Shown: positions 8,559-17,695, counted from the first letter of the stretch. The stretch: 64,000 nt of DNA from Azoarcus sp. KH32C (GCF_000349945.1 NC_020516.1:2604001-2668000); one strand, 5' to 3'. Notes: generated from the sequence alone by a model not told the origin. Translations and numbers: made by a program.

Positions 8559-10517
8559 ATGGAAGCAAAGCCTGTGTCTCGTGACTTTCCGAGACTCTTC
8601 GAGCCGCTGAAGCTCGGACGAATCACCCTGCCCAATCGACTCGTGATGCTTCCGCACGGGACGAGCATGGTGCGGGACGGTGGCATCACCGATGAAGACA
8701 TTGCGTACTACGAAGCCCGTGCGAGGTCAGGGCCGGCGATGATGATCACGGGGGCGGCGATCGTTCACCCGACCTCGGCCATCCGCTCGCGCAAATTGGT
8801 GGAGCCGTATAACGAGGCCGTCCTCGAGGGCCTGAAGCGGCGCGTGGACGTGATCCACTCGCATGGCGTGAAAGTGGTCGGGCAGATCGTGCACCTCGGG
8901 CGCGAGATGATCGGCGGCGAGTTCGACAACGCGCCGGTGGCGCCCTCCGCCATCCGCTCGCCCCGCGATCCGTTTCCGCCGCACGTGCTCGAAGAAGACG
9001 AGATTGCCGCCATCGTCGAAGCCTTCGGCGTCTCGGCCGGCAACCTCAAGCGTACCGGCCACGATGGCGTCGAGATTCACGGTGCGCACGGCTATCTCGT
9101 CGGGCAATTCCTGTCTCCGGCGACCAATCACCGTGACGATCGCTACGGCGGCACGCCAGAGAAGCGCCTGCGCTTCCTGCGCGAAGTCATCGAGTCGATT
9201 CGCAAGCATTGCGGCGAGGATTTTCTGCTGGGATTGCGCCTGAGCGCCGACGAAGAAATCGCCGACGGTATGGAAATCCCAGATACCGTCCAGATCAGCA
9301 AGGCCATCGCGCAAGATGGCCTCACCGATTACTTGAGCATCACCCTCGGCACCCGCGGGCTGTACGTGAAGGACGTGACCGCGCCCGAGGCGACCGCGGC
9401 GCGGGCCGCCGGAATCATCCGTAAGGCGTCCGAGTTGCCCGTCATTGTCGGGCAGCGGATCACCACGCCCGAAGTCGCGGAGCGGGTCCTTGCCGAAGGG
9501 CAGGCCGACCTCATCGGCATGGCGAGGGCCTTCATCGCCGACCCCGACTGGCTGACCAAGGTCGCGAATGGCCAGGTCGACCGCATCCGGCAATGTATTG
9601 GCCTGAATCAGGAATGCCGGTCTTTCTCCCCGCATCTGCATTGCGCGGTGAACCCCATGGCCGGACGCGAAATGGTGCCCGAGTTCATGGATCGTGGCCC
9701 CGCGCCGGAGCCGCGCCGCGTCGCGGTGATCGGCGGCGGCCCGGCCGGTCTCGAAACGGCGCGCATCGCCGCGCAACGCGGGCATTCGGTCACGGTCTTC
9801 GAAGCCACGGACGGCCTCGGCGGGCAGTTTCTCTACGCGGCGTCCCTTCCGCACCGAAGCGACCTGCGCCGCCTGATCGACTACCTGCAGAGCGAATTGC
9901 GGCGGATGGCGGTGAAGGTCGAGCTCAACACGCGCATCGACAGCGCAGATGACCTCGGCGGGGCATTCGACGTCGCGGTGGTCGCGATCGGTGCCGCGCC
10001 CAACCCCCTCGGCGAAGAGCTGGTCGGCGACCACGTGAAGACTTGGTTCGAGATCCTCGAGAACGGCGCGCCGGCGCCCAGCGGGAGCGGCCGCGCCGTC
10101 ATGGTCGACGACGGGAGTGCCTTCTGGTGGACCTACGGCGTCGCCGAATCCCTGATGGACGCCGGCTGGCAAGTGACGATTGCGACGCCGTCTGCGACCG
10201 TCGCAGGCGCAATCCCGACCGAGAGCGTGGGACCGCTGCTGGCGCGTCTGGGCGGGGGCGGCACCGAGTTCCGCGTGCTGACCGTACTCGAGAGCGTCAA
10301 TGCCGAAAGCGCGTCGTTGATGAACGTCACGAGCGGCCATGTCGATGCCGTGCCTTGCGATCTCGTCGTCGTCCAGACGGGACGCTCATCGCGATCGGGC
10401 TTGGCTGCGGAGTTGCGGAAGTCCGGGCTAGAGACGCATGCCATCGGCGACTGCGTGGCGCCGCGCCGGATGTCCCAGGCGCTGTTCGAAGGCCAGCGCC
10501 TCGCCCGTCAGCTCTAA
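8559..10517 (+). CDS. Old-yellow-enzyme/2,4-dienoyl-CoA reductase-like FMN/FAD flavoprotein
   Basis: A 652-residue protein laid out like bacterial 2,4-dienoyl-CoA reductase, trimethylamine dehydrogenase and BaiCD/BaiH: an FMN TIM barrel (residues 1 to about 370, with VEIHGAHGYLVGQFLSPATN and DRYGGTPEKR), then an FAD/NAD(P) domain (VAVIGGGPAGLETARIAA near 386). The linker that normally binds a 4Fe-4S cluster reads CIGLNQEC then HC: Cys346, Leu349, Cys353, Cys362. The second of the four usual cysteines is leucine. It probably reduces a C=C bond of an enoyl-CoA or cyclic enone with NAD(P)H. GGAGGAACG precedes ATG 8559. It sits between SDR genes, suggesting alternating ring or side-chain redox steps. 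Confidence 0.92.
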   Translation: MEAKPVSRDFPRLFEPLKLGRITLPNRLVMLPHGTSMVRDGGITDEDIAYYEARARSGPAMMITGAAIVHPTSAIRSRKLVEPYNEAVLEGLKRRVDVIHSHGVKVVGQIVHLGREMIGGEFDNAPVAPSAIRSPRDPFPPHVLEEDEIAAIVEAFGVSAGNLKRTGHDGVEIHGAHGYLVGQFLSPATNHRDDRYGGTPEKRLRFLREVIESIRKHCGEDFLLGLRLSADEEIADGMEIPDTVQISKAIAQDGLTDYLSITLGTRGLYVKDVTAPEATAARAAGIIRKASELPVIVGQRITTPEVAERVLAEGQADLIGMARAFIADPDWLTKVANGQVDRIRQCIGLNQECRSFSPHLHCAVNPMAGREMVPEFMDRGPAPEPRRVAVIGGGPAGLETARIAAQRGHSVTVFEATDGLGGQFLYAASLPHRSDLRRLIDYLQSELRRMAVKVELNTRIDSADDLGGAFDVAVVAIGAAPNPLGEELVGDHVKTWFEILENGAPAPSGSGRAVMVDDGSAFWWTYGVAESLMDAGWQVTIATPSATVAGAIPTESVGPLLARLGGGGTEFRVLTVLESVNAESASLMNVTSGHVDAVPCDLVVVQTGRSSRSGLAAELRKSGLETHAIGDCVAPRRMSQALFEGQRLARQL

Positions 10518-10572
10518 CCCAAATCAAAACCAGCGGCGGCCACAGGTCGCGGCAAAACCTCAGGAGGAAGAC

Positions 10573-11469
10573 ATGATCAATTTCGAAGGTAAAACCGCGG
10601 TAATAACGGGTGGCGGGAGTGGTATCGGTGAGGCGCTGGCATGGCGCTTTGCGCGCGAGGGCATGAAGATCGTCGTCGCCGACGTCGATTTGAGCGCCGC
10701 GAAACGGGTCTGCGACGCGCTCGAAGCCGCCGGCCATCGTGCGCTGGCGGTGCGCACCGACGTTTCCCGGCCGGAAGAAGTCGAGGCGCTTGCAGCCACG
10801 TCCTTCGAAACGTTCGGCAGCGTCGACTTGCTCTGCAATAACGCCGGAGTCGTCCCGTCGGGCCGCTTTCGACCGGTCTGGGAGTATCCGCTCGAGGATT
10901 GGAAGTGGTCGTTCGACGTCAATCTCATGGGCGTCGCGCACGGCTTCCGCAGCTTCGTGCCGCGAATGCTGGCGCAGGGCACCGAAGGTCATATCGTCAC
11001 CACCGCCTCGGTCGCCGGGCTGATCAGCGGATCGGGTGCCACCGTATACAGTGCGGCCAAACATGCGGCCGTGCGCATCACGGAGGGGCTCTATGCCTCG
11101 CTTCGGGAAATCGGCGCCCCCATCGGCGTGACGGTGTTGTGTCCGGGCCTCGTGAATACGAAGATCTATCAGTCGGAGCGCAATCGCCCGCAAGACTTGC
11201 AGCCGGAAGGCGGGGCGGCCGAGGAAACCGAAGAGCTGAAGGCGGTTGCGGCCAGCCTCTATGCTGGGGCGATCTCGCCGGAAGACGTCGCAGAGCAGCT
11301 CATCGGCGCCGTTCGCGCCAACCAGCTCTACCTGCTGACGACGGACAAGTTCGACGATGCCGTCGAGACGCGGATGCGTGCCATCCTCGACCGGACCAAT
11401 CCGACCTTTGCTGGCTTGCTGGATCTCACCAAGCGCGACTTGCGGAGCGAAGAAGAGAAAGCGCTATGA
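10573..11469 (+). CDS. Short-chain dehydrogenase/reductase with C-terminal extension
   Basis: A 298-residue SDR. It has TGGGSGIGEALAWRF, VADVD after strand 2 (NAD preference), CNNAGVVPSG, TTASVAGLISG with the catalytic Ser, and YSAAK. It is about 45 residues longer than its neighbours; the extra part (AVETRMRAILDRTNPTFAGL) is seen in the SDR subgroup often found in steroid and terpenoid clusters. AGGAGGAAG lies just upstream of ATG 10573, which rules out the upstream in-frame start at 10438. Its TGA overlaps the ATG of the next gene by four bases, indicating translational coupling. Confidence 0.92.
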   Translation: MINFEGKTAVITGGGSGIGEALAWRFAREGMKIVVADVDLSAAKRVCDALEAAGHRALAVRTDVSRPEEVEALAATSFETFGSVDLLCNNAGVVPSGRFRPVWEYPLEDWKWSFDVNLMGVAHGFRSFVPRMLAQGTEGHIVTTASVAGLISGSGATVYSAAKHAAVRITEGLYASLREIGAPIGVTVLCPGLVNTKIYQSERNRPQDLQPEGGAAEETEELKAVAASLYAGAISPEDVAEQLIGAVRANQLYLLTTDKFDDAVETRMRAILDRTNPTFAGLLDLTKRDLRSEEEKAL

Positions 11470-12224
11470 ATCGCCTGCTGCACAAGATCGCCCTCGTCAC
11501 CGGCGCGGCGTCCGGAATCGGCTTGGCCACGGCACGGCGTTTTGCCGAGGAAGGCGCCACCGTGATCCTTGCCGACCGCAACGGGGCGCTACTCGACAAG
11601 GCCCTGGCCGGGATCCTTGAGATCAGTGCAGGCCATCGCGCGGTTCATTTTGACGTCACGCAGGAAGAGGGCTGGAGAGCCGCGGTGCGGGAGGCCGAAT
11701 CCGCGTTCGGGCGACTCGACATCCTCGTCAATAACGCCGGCTTCGGCCGCTTTCGCTCGATCGAGGAAACCTCGCTGGAAGAGTGGCGCTCGACCTTGGC
11801 GGTCAATCTCGACAGCGTCTTCCTCGGCACCAAGTACGCGCTGCCTCTGCTAGCCAAGGGTGGGCGCGGCTCGATCGTGAACATGTCGTCAATTCGCGGC
11901 TTGGTGGCCGGACCGAACGCATCGGCTTATTGCGCAGCCAAGGCCGGGGTTCGCCTATTCACGAAAGTCACCGCCCTCGAATGCGCGGAGGCACGCAATG
12001 GCGTGCGCGCCAACTCGGTTCACCCCGGGCACGTGGAAACGCCCCTGACGGCGCCGGCGTATGCGAATCCCGAGATTGCCGAAGAGTTTCTCCGGCACAC
12101 GCCCCTCGGGCGTTTCGCCCAGCCGGCGGAGGTCGCCGACGCCATCGTATTTCTCGCCAGCGACGAAGCCAGCTATATCACCGGATCGGAAATCACGATC
12201 GACGGTGGTATTACTGCGCAATAG
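11466..12224 (+). CDS. Short-chain dehydrogenase/reductase
   Basis: A 252-residue classical SDR: TGAASGIGLATARRFAEEGA, LADRN, VNNAGFGRF, Ser in NMSSIRGLVAG, YCAAK, and ITGSEITIDGGITAQ at the end. The ATG at 11466 overlaps the stop of the preceding SDR (ATGA), so the two are translationally coupled and probably act on consecutive or related intermediates. Substrate unknown. Confidence 0.92.
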   Translation: MNRLLHKIALVTGAASGIGLATARRFAEEGATVILADRNGALLDKALAGILEISAGHRAVHFDVTQEEGWRAAVREAESAFGRLDILVNNAGFGRFRSIEETSLEEWRSTLAVNLDSVFLGTKYALPLLAKGGRGSIVNMSSIRGLVAGPNASAYCAAKAGVRLFTKVTALECAEARNGVRANSVHPGHVETPLTAPAYANPEIAEEFLRHTPLGRFAQPAEVADAIVFLASDEASYITGSEITIDGGITAQ

Positions 12225-12263
12225 AAAATATACGGACAGGAGGCTGTTTTGGAGCAACCAACG

Positions 12264-12959
12264 ATGAATACCTCGAGCTTGTTGTTGCAATCCAAGCTTT
12301 TGAGAAAAATTGCACCTTATACCTTGGCCGGATATTCCCGGTTTCGCCAAGTGGTCGATACCGACGGGGCGATCCCGGCCAGGATCAAGGCGCTTTATGT
12401 CGCGGTGGCCGCCACGACCAAGGGATACAGGGAAATGGCGCAGCGCGAACTCAAGCGCGCCCGTCAATTGGGGCTGACGTTCGACGAGGCTTCGGCGGCG
12501 GCGGTCGTGCTGAGCAGCGTGCGGGGCGAGGGGGCGGCGCTTTCGTTCATCTCGACCCTCGATTCGGAATATCCGTCCCAAGCGGAAGGCGAAATTCCGA
12601 TGCCGCAAATGGAAGTCGGCCCGCATGAGGCGGAGCAGAATTTCCTGCGCTATTTCGGCTCGATGCCTCCGTCGCTCGGCAAGTTGATCGAGTTGCTGCC
12701 CGTCGGGGGCGACGCGTATTACCTGATGCGGGAGGGGACCATCAACGGCACGGCGTTGGGCCCGAAGTATTCGGAATTGATGCTCGTCGCCGTATTGGCG
12801 GCCGACTACAGCCCCCTTGCGTCGGTGCACATCAACGGCGCTCGCACCGCGGGCGCCACGGAAACCGAAATTGCCGAAACCATCGTATGCGCCGTGCTGA
12901 CCAGCGGCCTGTCGGCATGGGTGAGTGGGGCCAACGCGATGGACGTCCGCCCCAGCTGA
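12264..12959 (+). CDS. Carboxymuconolactone decarboxylase (CMD/AhpD-like) family protein
   Basis: A 231-residue protein with two AhpD-like helical repeats: one around IPARIKALYVAVAATTKGYR (residues 30-50) and one around LGPKYSELMLVAVLAADYSP and GARTAGATETEIAETI (residues 165-210). The CxxC redox pair of true AhpD is absent. The paralogue at 50959-51654 shares the same layout and the same N-terminal topic (KLLRKIAPYTLAGYSRF against ELLTELAPFTISGYDLF). Some CMD-like proteins act as hydrolases or decarboxylases; no specific role can be claimed. ATG 12264 has GGAG 9 bases upstream; a TTG at 12249 close behind AGGAGG is a real alternative. Last gene of the operon that starts at 5073. Confidence 0.85.
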   Translation: MNTSSLLLQSKLLRKIAPYTLAGYSRFRQVVDTDGAIPARIKALYVAVAATTKGYREMAQRELKRARQLGLTFDEASAAAVVLSSVRGEGAALSFISTLDSEYPSQAEGEIPMPQMEVGPHEAEQNFLRYFGSMPPSLGKLIELLPVGGDAYYLMREGTINGTALGPKYSELMLVAVLAADYSPLASVHINGARTAGATETEIAETIVCAVLTSGLSAWVSGANAMDVRPS

Positions 12960-12985
12960 TGGTCCCCTTGTAACACCCTCCGGGA

Positions 12986-13013
12986 CGCCGGTCGTGGCTG
13001 TGCCACACCGGCG
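12986..13013 (+). terminator. Strong hairpin after the first rightward operon
   Basis: CGCCGG (12986-12991) pairs with CCGGCG (13008-13013), and an inner GTGGC pairs with GCCAC with one mismatched position between. It begins 27 bases after the stop at 12959. No T-run follows, so it may be a weak terminator or a 3'-end stabiliser. The remaining bases to the promoter at 13216 show no gene. Confidence 0.35.
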
Positions 13014-13215
13014 CTCCCGCGCGTCGTCGGCGCTCCCATCCGTACCTCCCTGCATGCTCGTCGGCGTCGGCTCGACGAGGGTAAGCCTTTGCTGCCCAAC
13101 GCCAGTGCGGACGGGCGTTTCCGGGCGTTGACGACCGTTCTGGCGGCGCCGCTCGATCGTCCGCACGCGCCCCCTCGAATCCCAGCGACGCCCCTCATTT
13201 TTCCGCGAAAAAATA

Positions 13216-13244
13216 TTGACAACCGACCGGGCGGTCGATAGCCT
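13216..13244 (+). promoter_or_regulatory. Rightward promoter with TetR-type operator (site 3)
   Basis: TTGACA (13216-13221), spacer of exactly 17, then TAGCCT (13239-13244). The operator CGACCGGGCGGTCG (13224-13237) fills the spacer. It drives the outer-membrane/export module that starts at 13439, with a leader of about 190 bases that contains a 16-codon ORF. Confidence 0.7.
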
Positions 13245-13285
13245 TAACACTACACGCAGGACGTGAGATCAAAGGAGACAAATCC

Positions 13286-13336
13286 ATGTTCTTGCTCCCG
13301 ATGTCCGGGTATTTCACTGCAGCACCTAACCAATGA
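13286..13336 (+). CDS. Short ORF with a strong ribosome-binding site (possible leader peptide)
   Basis: AAAGGAGACAAATCC ends right before ATG 13286. The frame encodes MFLLPMSGYFTAAPNQ and stops with TGA at 13334-13336. The Shine-Dalgarno (AAGGAG) and its spacing are better than those of several real genes in the window. It lies about 40 bases downstream of promoter site 3 and 100 bases upstream of the DUF1302 gene. It could be a leader peptide that couples translation to the downstream transcript, a small membrane-active peptide, or a decayed gene start. There is no known homologue that I recognise. Confidence 0.35.
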   Translation: MFLLPMSGYFTAAPNQ

Positions 13337-13438
13337 ACCGGCGCGGAGAAATCTGAGGAGCGAAACAGACCAGGCAGGTTTTTCCGTACAAATCCATTAG
13401 AACCGGCTTCGAAAGACGTACAAATAAGGAGGAAGGAG

Positions 13439-15130
13439 ATGAAGGAAGCTCAGTTTGAGGCGCGCTTGCATTGCTTGCGGCCGATGGTCGTCGGGTTGGC
13501 GGTGGCAGGTTTGTGGAGTGGTGGTGCGGCTGCCTTTCAGTTCGAAACCAATAATCCAGACCTCGAAGTCCGTTGGGACAATCAGGTTCGCTACAACATC
13601 GGCTGGCGCATGAACGAGCGCGACAACACCGTGGGCGATACCTGGACGGCGCAAGCGGGGGAATACAAGTTCGACAAGGGCGATATCGTCACCAATCGCA
13701 TCGACCTGCTTTCCGAATTCGATTTCGTCTTCAAGAAGAATTACGGCTTCCGGGTTTCCGGCAGCGCCTGGTATGACGACGCGTACGATAGCCATGTGGA
13801 AGGTAACCCGGCGTATCAGTCGGCGGGTCTCGGAACCGCATATCCGAATAATCGATTTACGAACGACGTCAAGCGCTACTACACGCATTCCGGCGAATTG
13901 CTCGATGCGTTCGTCTTCGGCCGGATCGACCTCGGAGAATCACCGCTGGATGTGCGCTTGGGCCGCCACAATATCTACTGGGGTGAGTCGCTCTTTACGC
14001 CGATCCACGGCGTCTCGTACTCGCAGGGCGCGGTGAACTTCAGCAAGTCGCTGGCCACGCCGGGCTCCGAAGCGAAAGAACTGTTCCTGCCGCGAAACCA
14101 GCTGTCGGCACTCTTCCGCCTCAACGAAACCTTCTCCTTTGCCGGGCAATACGCGTTCGAATGGAAGCCGTTCCGCCTTCCCGAAGGCGGAACCTATCTC
14201 GGCAGCACCGACTTCCTGTTCTCGGGCGGAACCCGGATCAGCCCGTTTTCAACCGCGCGCTTTGTCGGCGACATCGACTCGGGTCCCAACGCCAAACCCA
14301 AAGACGCTGGCGACTGGGGCCTGAATGCGAAGGCAAACACCGACTTCGGAACCTTCGGCGTCTACTATCGCGAATTCGACGACAAGGTTCCCCAGTTCCT
14401 TCGCACCACCAGTGGGCCGACCCGGTTCTATAGTGCCTACGCCAAGGACGTGAAGCTGTGGGGTGTGAGCCTTTCCAAGGAGATCGCGGGCGGCATCGCG
14501 ATCGGCTCCGAGATCGTCCACCGCGAGAACTCCGTCCTGAACACCGTATTCGGTGCGACGGACCTCGCACGGGGCGATACCTGGCATGCACTGGTCAATG
14601 CGATTGCGATCATCAACAAGACCCCTTTGTTCGACATGGCGAGCGTCTCGGGCGAACTGACGTACAGCAAGGTCGACAAGATCAGGGGCAATCCGGCGAA
14701 CTTCAAGAGCGTCGATCACACGTGTACGAACAGGGTCGGTGCGGCGGGCGGCACGTGGCGCGATGGCTGTTCGACGGACGATGCGTGGGGTCTGCAGCTC
14801 TCGTTTTCGCCGACCTGGTTCCAGGTGCTTCCGGGGGTCGATCTGTCAATGCCGATGTCGTACAGCCGGGGCCTGAAGGGTAATTCGCCGGTCCCGTTCG
14901 GCGGCAACGAGGACACCGGCAGCTGGAGCCTCGGACTGAGTGCCGACTACAAGGCTAAGTACAAGTTCGATATCAGCTACATCGACTACTACGGCCTCGT
15001 CAACCCGAGGGCCACGCCCGCAGCCTTCGCCGTGCCGGGTATCGGGCCGACGGTACAGGGATCGTCCAACGGAAACGGGCCGATTCGCGATCGCGGCTGG
15101 CTTTCCGTTACGTTCAAGACCACATTCTAA
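13439..15130 (+). CDS. DUF1302 outer-membrane protein
   Basis: A 563-residue protein with a Sec signal peptide (to about residue 33, ending GGAAAFQ) and alternating polar/hydrophobic strands rich in aromatic residues (VRYNIGWRM, GFRVSGSAWYDDAYD). It ends in VTFKTTF; the terminal Phe is the Bam recognition signature of outer-membrane beta-barrels. DUF1302 proteins occur with DUF1329, YCF48 and RND genes in clusters for hydrophobic substrates, where they are thought to help the substrate cross the outer membrane. AAGGAGGAAGGAG lies directly ahead of ATG 13439. First large gene behind operator site 3. Confidence 0.9.
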   Translation: MKEAQFEARLHCLRPMVVGLAVAGLWSGGAAAFQFETNNPDLEVRWDNQVRYNIGWRMNERDNTVGDTWTAQAGEYKFDKGDIVTNRIDLLSEFDFVFKKNYGFRVSGSAWYDDAYDSHVEGNPAYQSAGLGTAYPNNRFTNDVKRYYTHSGELLDAFVFGRIDLGESPLDVRLGRHNIYWGESLFTPIHGVSYSQGAVNFSKSLATPGSEAKELFLPRNQLSALFRLNETFSFAGQYAFEWKPFRLPEGGTYLGSTDFLFSGGTRISPFSTARFVGDIDSGPNAKPKDAGDWGLNAKANTDFGTFGVYYREFDDKVPQFLRTTSGPTRFYSAYAKDVKLWGVSLSKEIAGGIAIGSEIVHRENSVLNTVFGATDLARGDTWHALVNAIAIINKTPLFDMASVSGELTYSKVDKIRGNPANFKSVDHTCTNRVGAAGGTWRDGCSTDDAWGLQLSFSPTWFQVLPGVDLSMPMSYSRGLKGNSPVPFGGNEDTGSWSLGLSADYKAKYKFDISYIDYYGLVNPRATPAAFAVPGIGPTVQGSSNGNGPIRDRGWLSVTFKTTF

Positions 15131-15150
15131 GAGCACCTGAGGAGACAACG

Positions 15151-16524
15151 ATGGCACAAGGAATCAAGACGCTCGCCGCCTTGCTGGCGGCAGGTATCGC
15201 CGGCACTGCACTGGCGGCCGCCACCCCGGAGGAGATCAAGTCGCTGGGTAGCACGCGCACCCCGTGGGGCGCCGAAATCGCGGGTAACAAGGACGGCTCG
15301 ATCCCCGCGTGGACCGGCGCGGTCACTCCGCCGGCGAATTTCGATCCGCAAAAGCCGACGCATCGTCCCGATCCGTTCGCGAGCGAAAAACCGCTGTTTT
15401 CGATCGACGCCAAGAACATGGACAAGTACGCGGACAAGTTGTCCGAGGGCACCAAGGCCATGTTGAAGAAATACCCGACCTACCGTCTCGATATCTATCC
15501 GGGCCACCGGACGGCGAATTATCCGAAATACTATGTGGACAACACGCTGAAGAACGCGTCGGAGTGCAAGACCGGCAGCGACGGCCTGAAACTCGAAGGC
15601 TGCTGGCCCGGCTTGCCCTTCCCGTTCCCGAAGACGGGCAACGAAGTGGTCTGGAATCGGCTGCTCAAGTTCGACGCACCGGCGATGACGACGACGGGGA
15701 TGTCCTCGCGGGTCGTGGATACGCAGGGGAACATCACGCTGACGGGCGCTTCGACCGCGTATATCCAGTATCCGATCTTCGATCCGAAGCGCACGACGCC
15801 GATCTCGGGCAACGAGATCTATGAGGCGCTGCGGCTGGATTACTCCGCACCGAACCGCAAGGCCGGCGAGAAGGTGCTGGTGCGCGATTCGGTCGATATG
15901 CTGGATACCGGACGCCGCGCCTGGTCTTATCTGCCGGGGCAGAGGCGGGTCAAGCTGTCGCCCGATCTTTCCTACGACACGCCGAGCCCAACCGGCGGCG
16001 GTACGGGGGTCCTGGACGACACGGCCGTGTTCTTCGGCGCAATGGACCGGTACGACTTCAAGCTGGTGGGCAAGAAGGAGATGTACATCCCTTACAACGC
16101 CTACAAGATCCGCGATCCGCAGGTCTGTCCGGAGAATGTCCGGCACATGAAGAACCACCTCAATCCCGACTGCATGCGTTGGGAGCTGCATCGCGTGTGG
16201 GTGGTCGAGGCGACGCTCAAGCCCGGCAAGCGCCACGTCTATCCGAAGCGGGTGTTCCATTTCGACGAGGATTTCTCGGGTGTCGGTATCGCCGACAACT
16301 ACGATTCGACGGGCCAGATCTACCGTGTCGTGCTGAACCTGCCGATCTCGCTGTATGAGACCCCGGGACACCATGCGACCGACGAGTACGTGACCCACGA
16401 CCTCGCGACCGGCATGTACGCACATCAGACCGACCCGACCGACGGCGGCGGCTGGGTGGTGACGCCGCTGAAGCCGAACTCGTTCTTCATGCCTGAGGCC
16501 CTGGCGGCCGAGGGCGTTCGCTAA
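15151..16524 (+). CDS. DUF1329 periplasmic/outer-membrane lipid-handling protein
   Basis: A 457-residue secreted protein with a signal peptide (MAQGIKTLAALLAAGIAGTA, cleavage after LAA near residue 24). DUF1329 landmarks include LGSTRTPWGAEIAGNKDGSI and PAWTG near the N-terminus, PGQRRVKLSPDLSYDTPSP in the middle and the repeated tyrosine-rich strands that give a LolA-like open beta fold. It follows DUF1302 by 20 bases with GAGGAGA in front of the ATG. The co-occurrence of the two is conserved in many proteobacteria. A role in carrying a hydrophobic compound through the periplasm is inferred from that association. Confidence 0.9.
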   Translation: MAQGIKTLAALLAAGIAGTALAAATPEEIKSLGSTRTPWGAEIAGNKDGSIPAWTGAVTPPANFDPQKPTHRPDPFASEKPLFSIDAKNMDKYADKLSEGTKAMLKKYPTYRLDIYPGHRTANYPKYYVDNTLKNASECKTGSDGLKLEGCWPGLPFPFPKTGNEVVWNRLLKFDAPAMTTTGMSSRVVDTQGNITLTGASTAYIQYPIFDPKRTTPISGNEIYEALRLDYSAPNRKAGEKVLVRDSVDMLDTGRRAWSYLPGQRRVKLSPDLSYDTPSPTGGGTGVLDDTAVFFGAMDRYDFKLVGKKEMYIPYNAYKIRDPQVCPENVRHMKNHLNPDCMRWELHRVWVVEATLKPGKRHVYPKRVFHFDEDFSGVGIADNYDSTGQIYRVVLNLPISLYETPGHHATDEYVTHDLATGMYAHQTDPTDGGGWVVTPLKPNSFFMPEALAAEGVR

Positions 16525-16620
16525 GGTCCCCGGCGGCCCAGACCGGTCTGCGCCGCCATCGCGCGGGCGGCCCGGTCCGGCTGGCCGCATCATGCACCCT
16601 TGGTAGAGGAGGGGACCGTC

Positions 16621-17691
16621 TTGCGTCACCTTAAATTAATTACAGCGCTGGCCATCGGATCCGCGCTTGCGGCATCGCAACCGGCGGCCGCATGGACCTT
16701 CGTGGGGCCGCTCGACCGGCCGGCGGTAGCCAGCAGCCTCGCGCCCCAAAGCCCGATGCTGGCGGTCGCGACTGCCGGCAACCGGCTCGTCGCAGTCGGT
16801 CAGCGCGGACACATCCTGTTCTCCGACGATCGCGGGAGTACCTGGACGCAGGCGCAAGTGCCCGTCAGCACCGATCTCGTCGCCGTCACGTTTCCGACCG
16901 AGAAACTCGGCTGGGCGGTCGGCCACGGCGGCGTCGTGCTGCATTCGAGCGACGCGGGCGCGACCTGGGTCAAGCAGCTCGACGGAAAACAGGCTGCGGA
17001 GATCGCGGTCCACTATCTCGAAGCCCAGGCCGCGACCAATCCCGAGACCGCCGCCTTCGTCGCGCGCGAGAAGCGCCTTCAGCTAGATGGCGGGACGCAG
17101 CCGCTGATGGCGGTGTTCTTCGAGAACGAGACCGACGGATACGTCGTCGGGACCTTCAATCGCATCTTCCAGACCCGCGACGGTGGGAAGACGTGGATGC
17201 CCTTGATGGACCGTACGGACAATCCGGACGAGTTTCATTACTACACCGTCGTCGGCGACGGCCAAGCGGTGTATGTGGCCGGCGAGGGCGGCATGGTCTG
17301 GCGCTTCGATGCCGAGAAGAAGCGCTTCGTCGCGCGCCCGCTGCCATACCAGGGCAGCGTATTCGGCCTCCTCAACCTCGAACCGGGCACGCTGCTGGCG
17401 TTCGGCCTGCGGGGCAGCCTCTTCCGCACGGCGAACGGCGGCGCATCGTGGGAGAAGATTGCGCTCGGCACTTCGGCGGGCATCACCAGCGGCGTCGTGC
17501 TGCCCGGCGGCGAGGTCCTTCTCGCGACCCAGGGCGGCGAAGTGCTGCGCAGTGTCGATCACGGCAAGACGTTCGCAGCGGTCAAGCCGGCGCATCCGAT
17601 GGCCTACTACGGAATCGTCGGTTCGCCGCAGGGCGGCATCGTGCTGGCGGGTTCGGAAGGCGTGCGGGCAGATCCCCACTTGGAGCAGTAG
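16621..17691 (+). CDS. YCF48/BNR-repeat periplasmic protein
   Basis: A 356-residue secreted beta-propeller. After a signal peptide (MRHLKLITALAIGSALAASQ, then PAAAW) come repeats of the BNR type: GHILFSDDRGSTWTQAQVP, GVVLHSSDAGATWVKQL, IFQTRDGGKTWMPLM, SLFRTANGGASWEKIAL and EVLRSVDHGKTFAAVKP. This is the YCF48/HCF136-like fold. The start is taken as TTG 16621 because GAGGAGGGG lies about 7 bases upstream and the product then begins with a clean signal peptide. It stands between DUF1329 and the RND pump, as in other clusters of this kind, and may be a scaffold or assembly factor for that system. Confidence 0.87.
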   Translation: MRHLKLITALAIGSALAASQPAAAWTFVGPLDRPAVASSLAPQSPMLAVATAGNRLVAVGQRGHILFSDDRGSTWTQAQVPVSTDLVAVTFPTEKLGWAVGHGGVVLHSSDAGATWVKQLDGKQAAEIAVHYLEAQAATNPETAAFVAREKRLQLDGGTQPLMAVFFENETDGYVVGTFNRIFQTRDGGKTWMPLMDRTDNPDEFHYYTVVGDGQAVYVAGEGGMVWRFDAEKKRFVARPLPYQGSVFGLLNLEPGTLLAFGLRGSLFRTANGGASWEKIALGTSAGITSGVVLPGGEVLLATQGGEVLRSVDHGKTFAAVKPAHPMAYYGIVGSPQGGIVLAGSEGVRADPHLEQ

Positions 17692-17695
17692 TGGC

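Noticed and set aside
8727..10340. A 537-codon open frame on the minus strand opposite the OYE-like gene
   Set aside because: Shadow of a well-supported flavoprotein gene; no motif and no ribosome-binding site.
16541..16582. GC-rich palindromes (around CAGACCGGTCTG) between DUF1329 and YCF48 as an additional TetR operator or terminator
   Set aside because: The sequence does not match CGACCG-NN-CGGTCG, no -35/-10 pair surrounds it, and no T-run follows.
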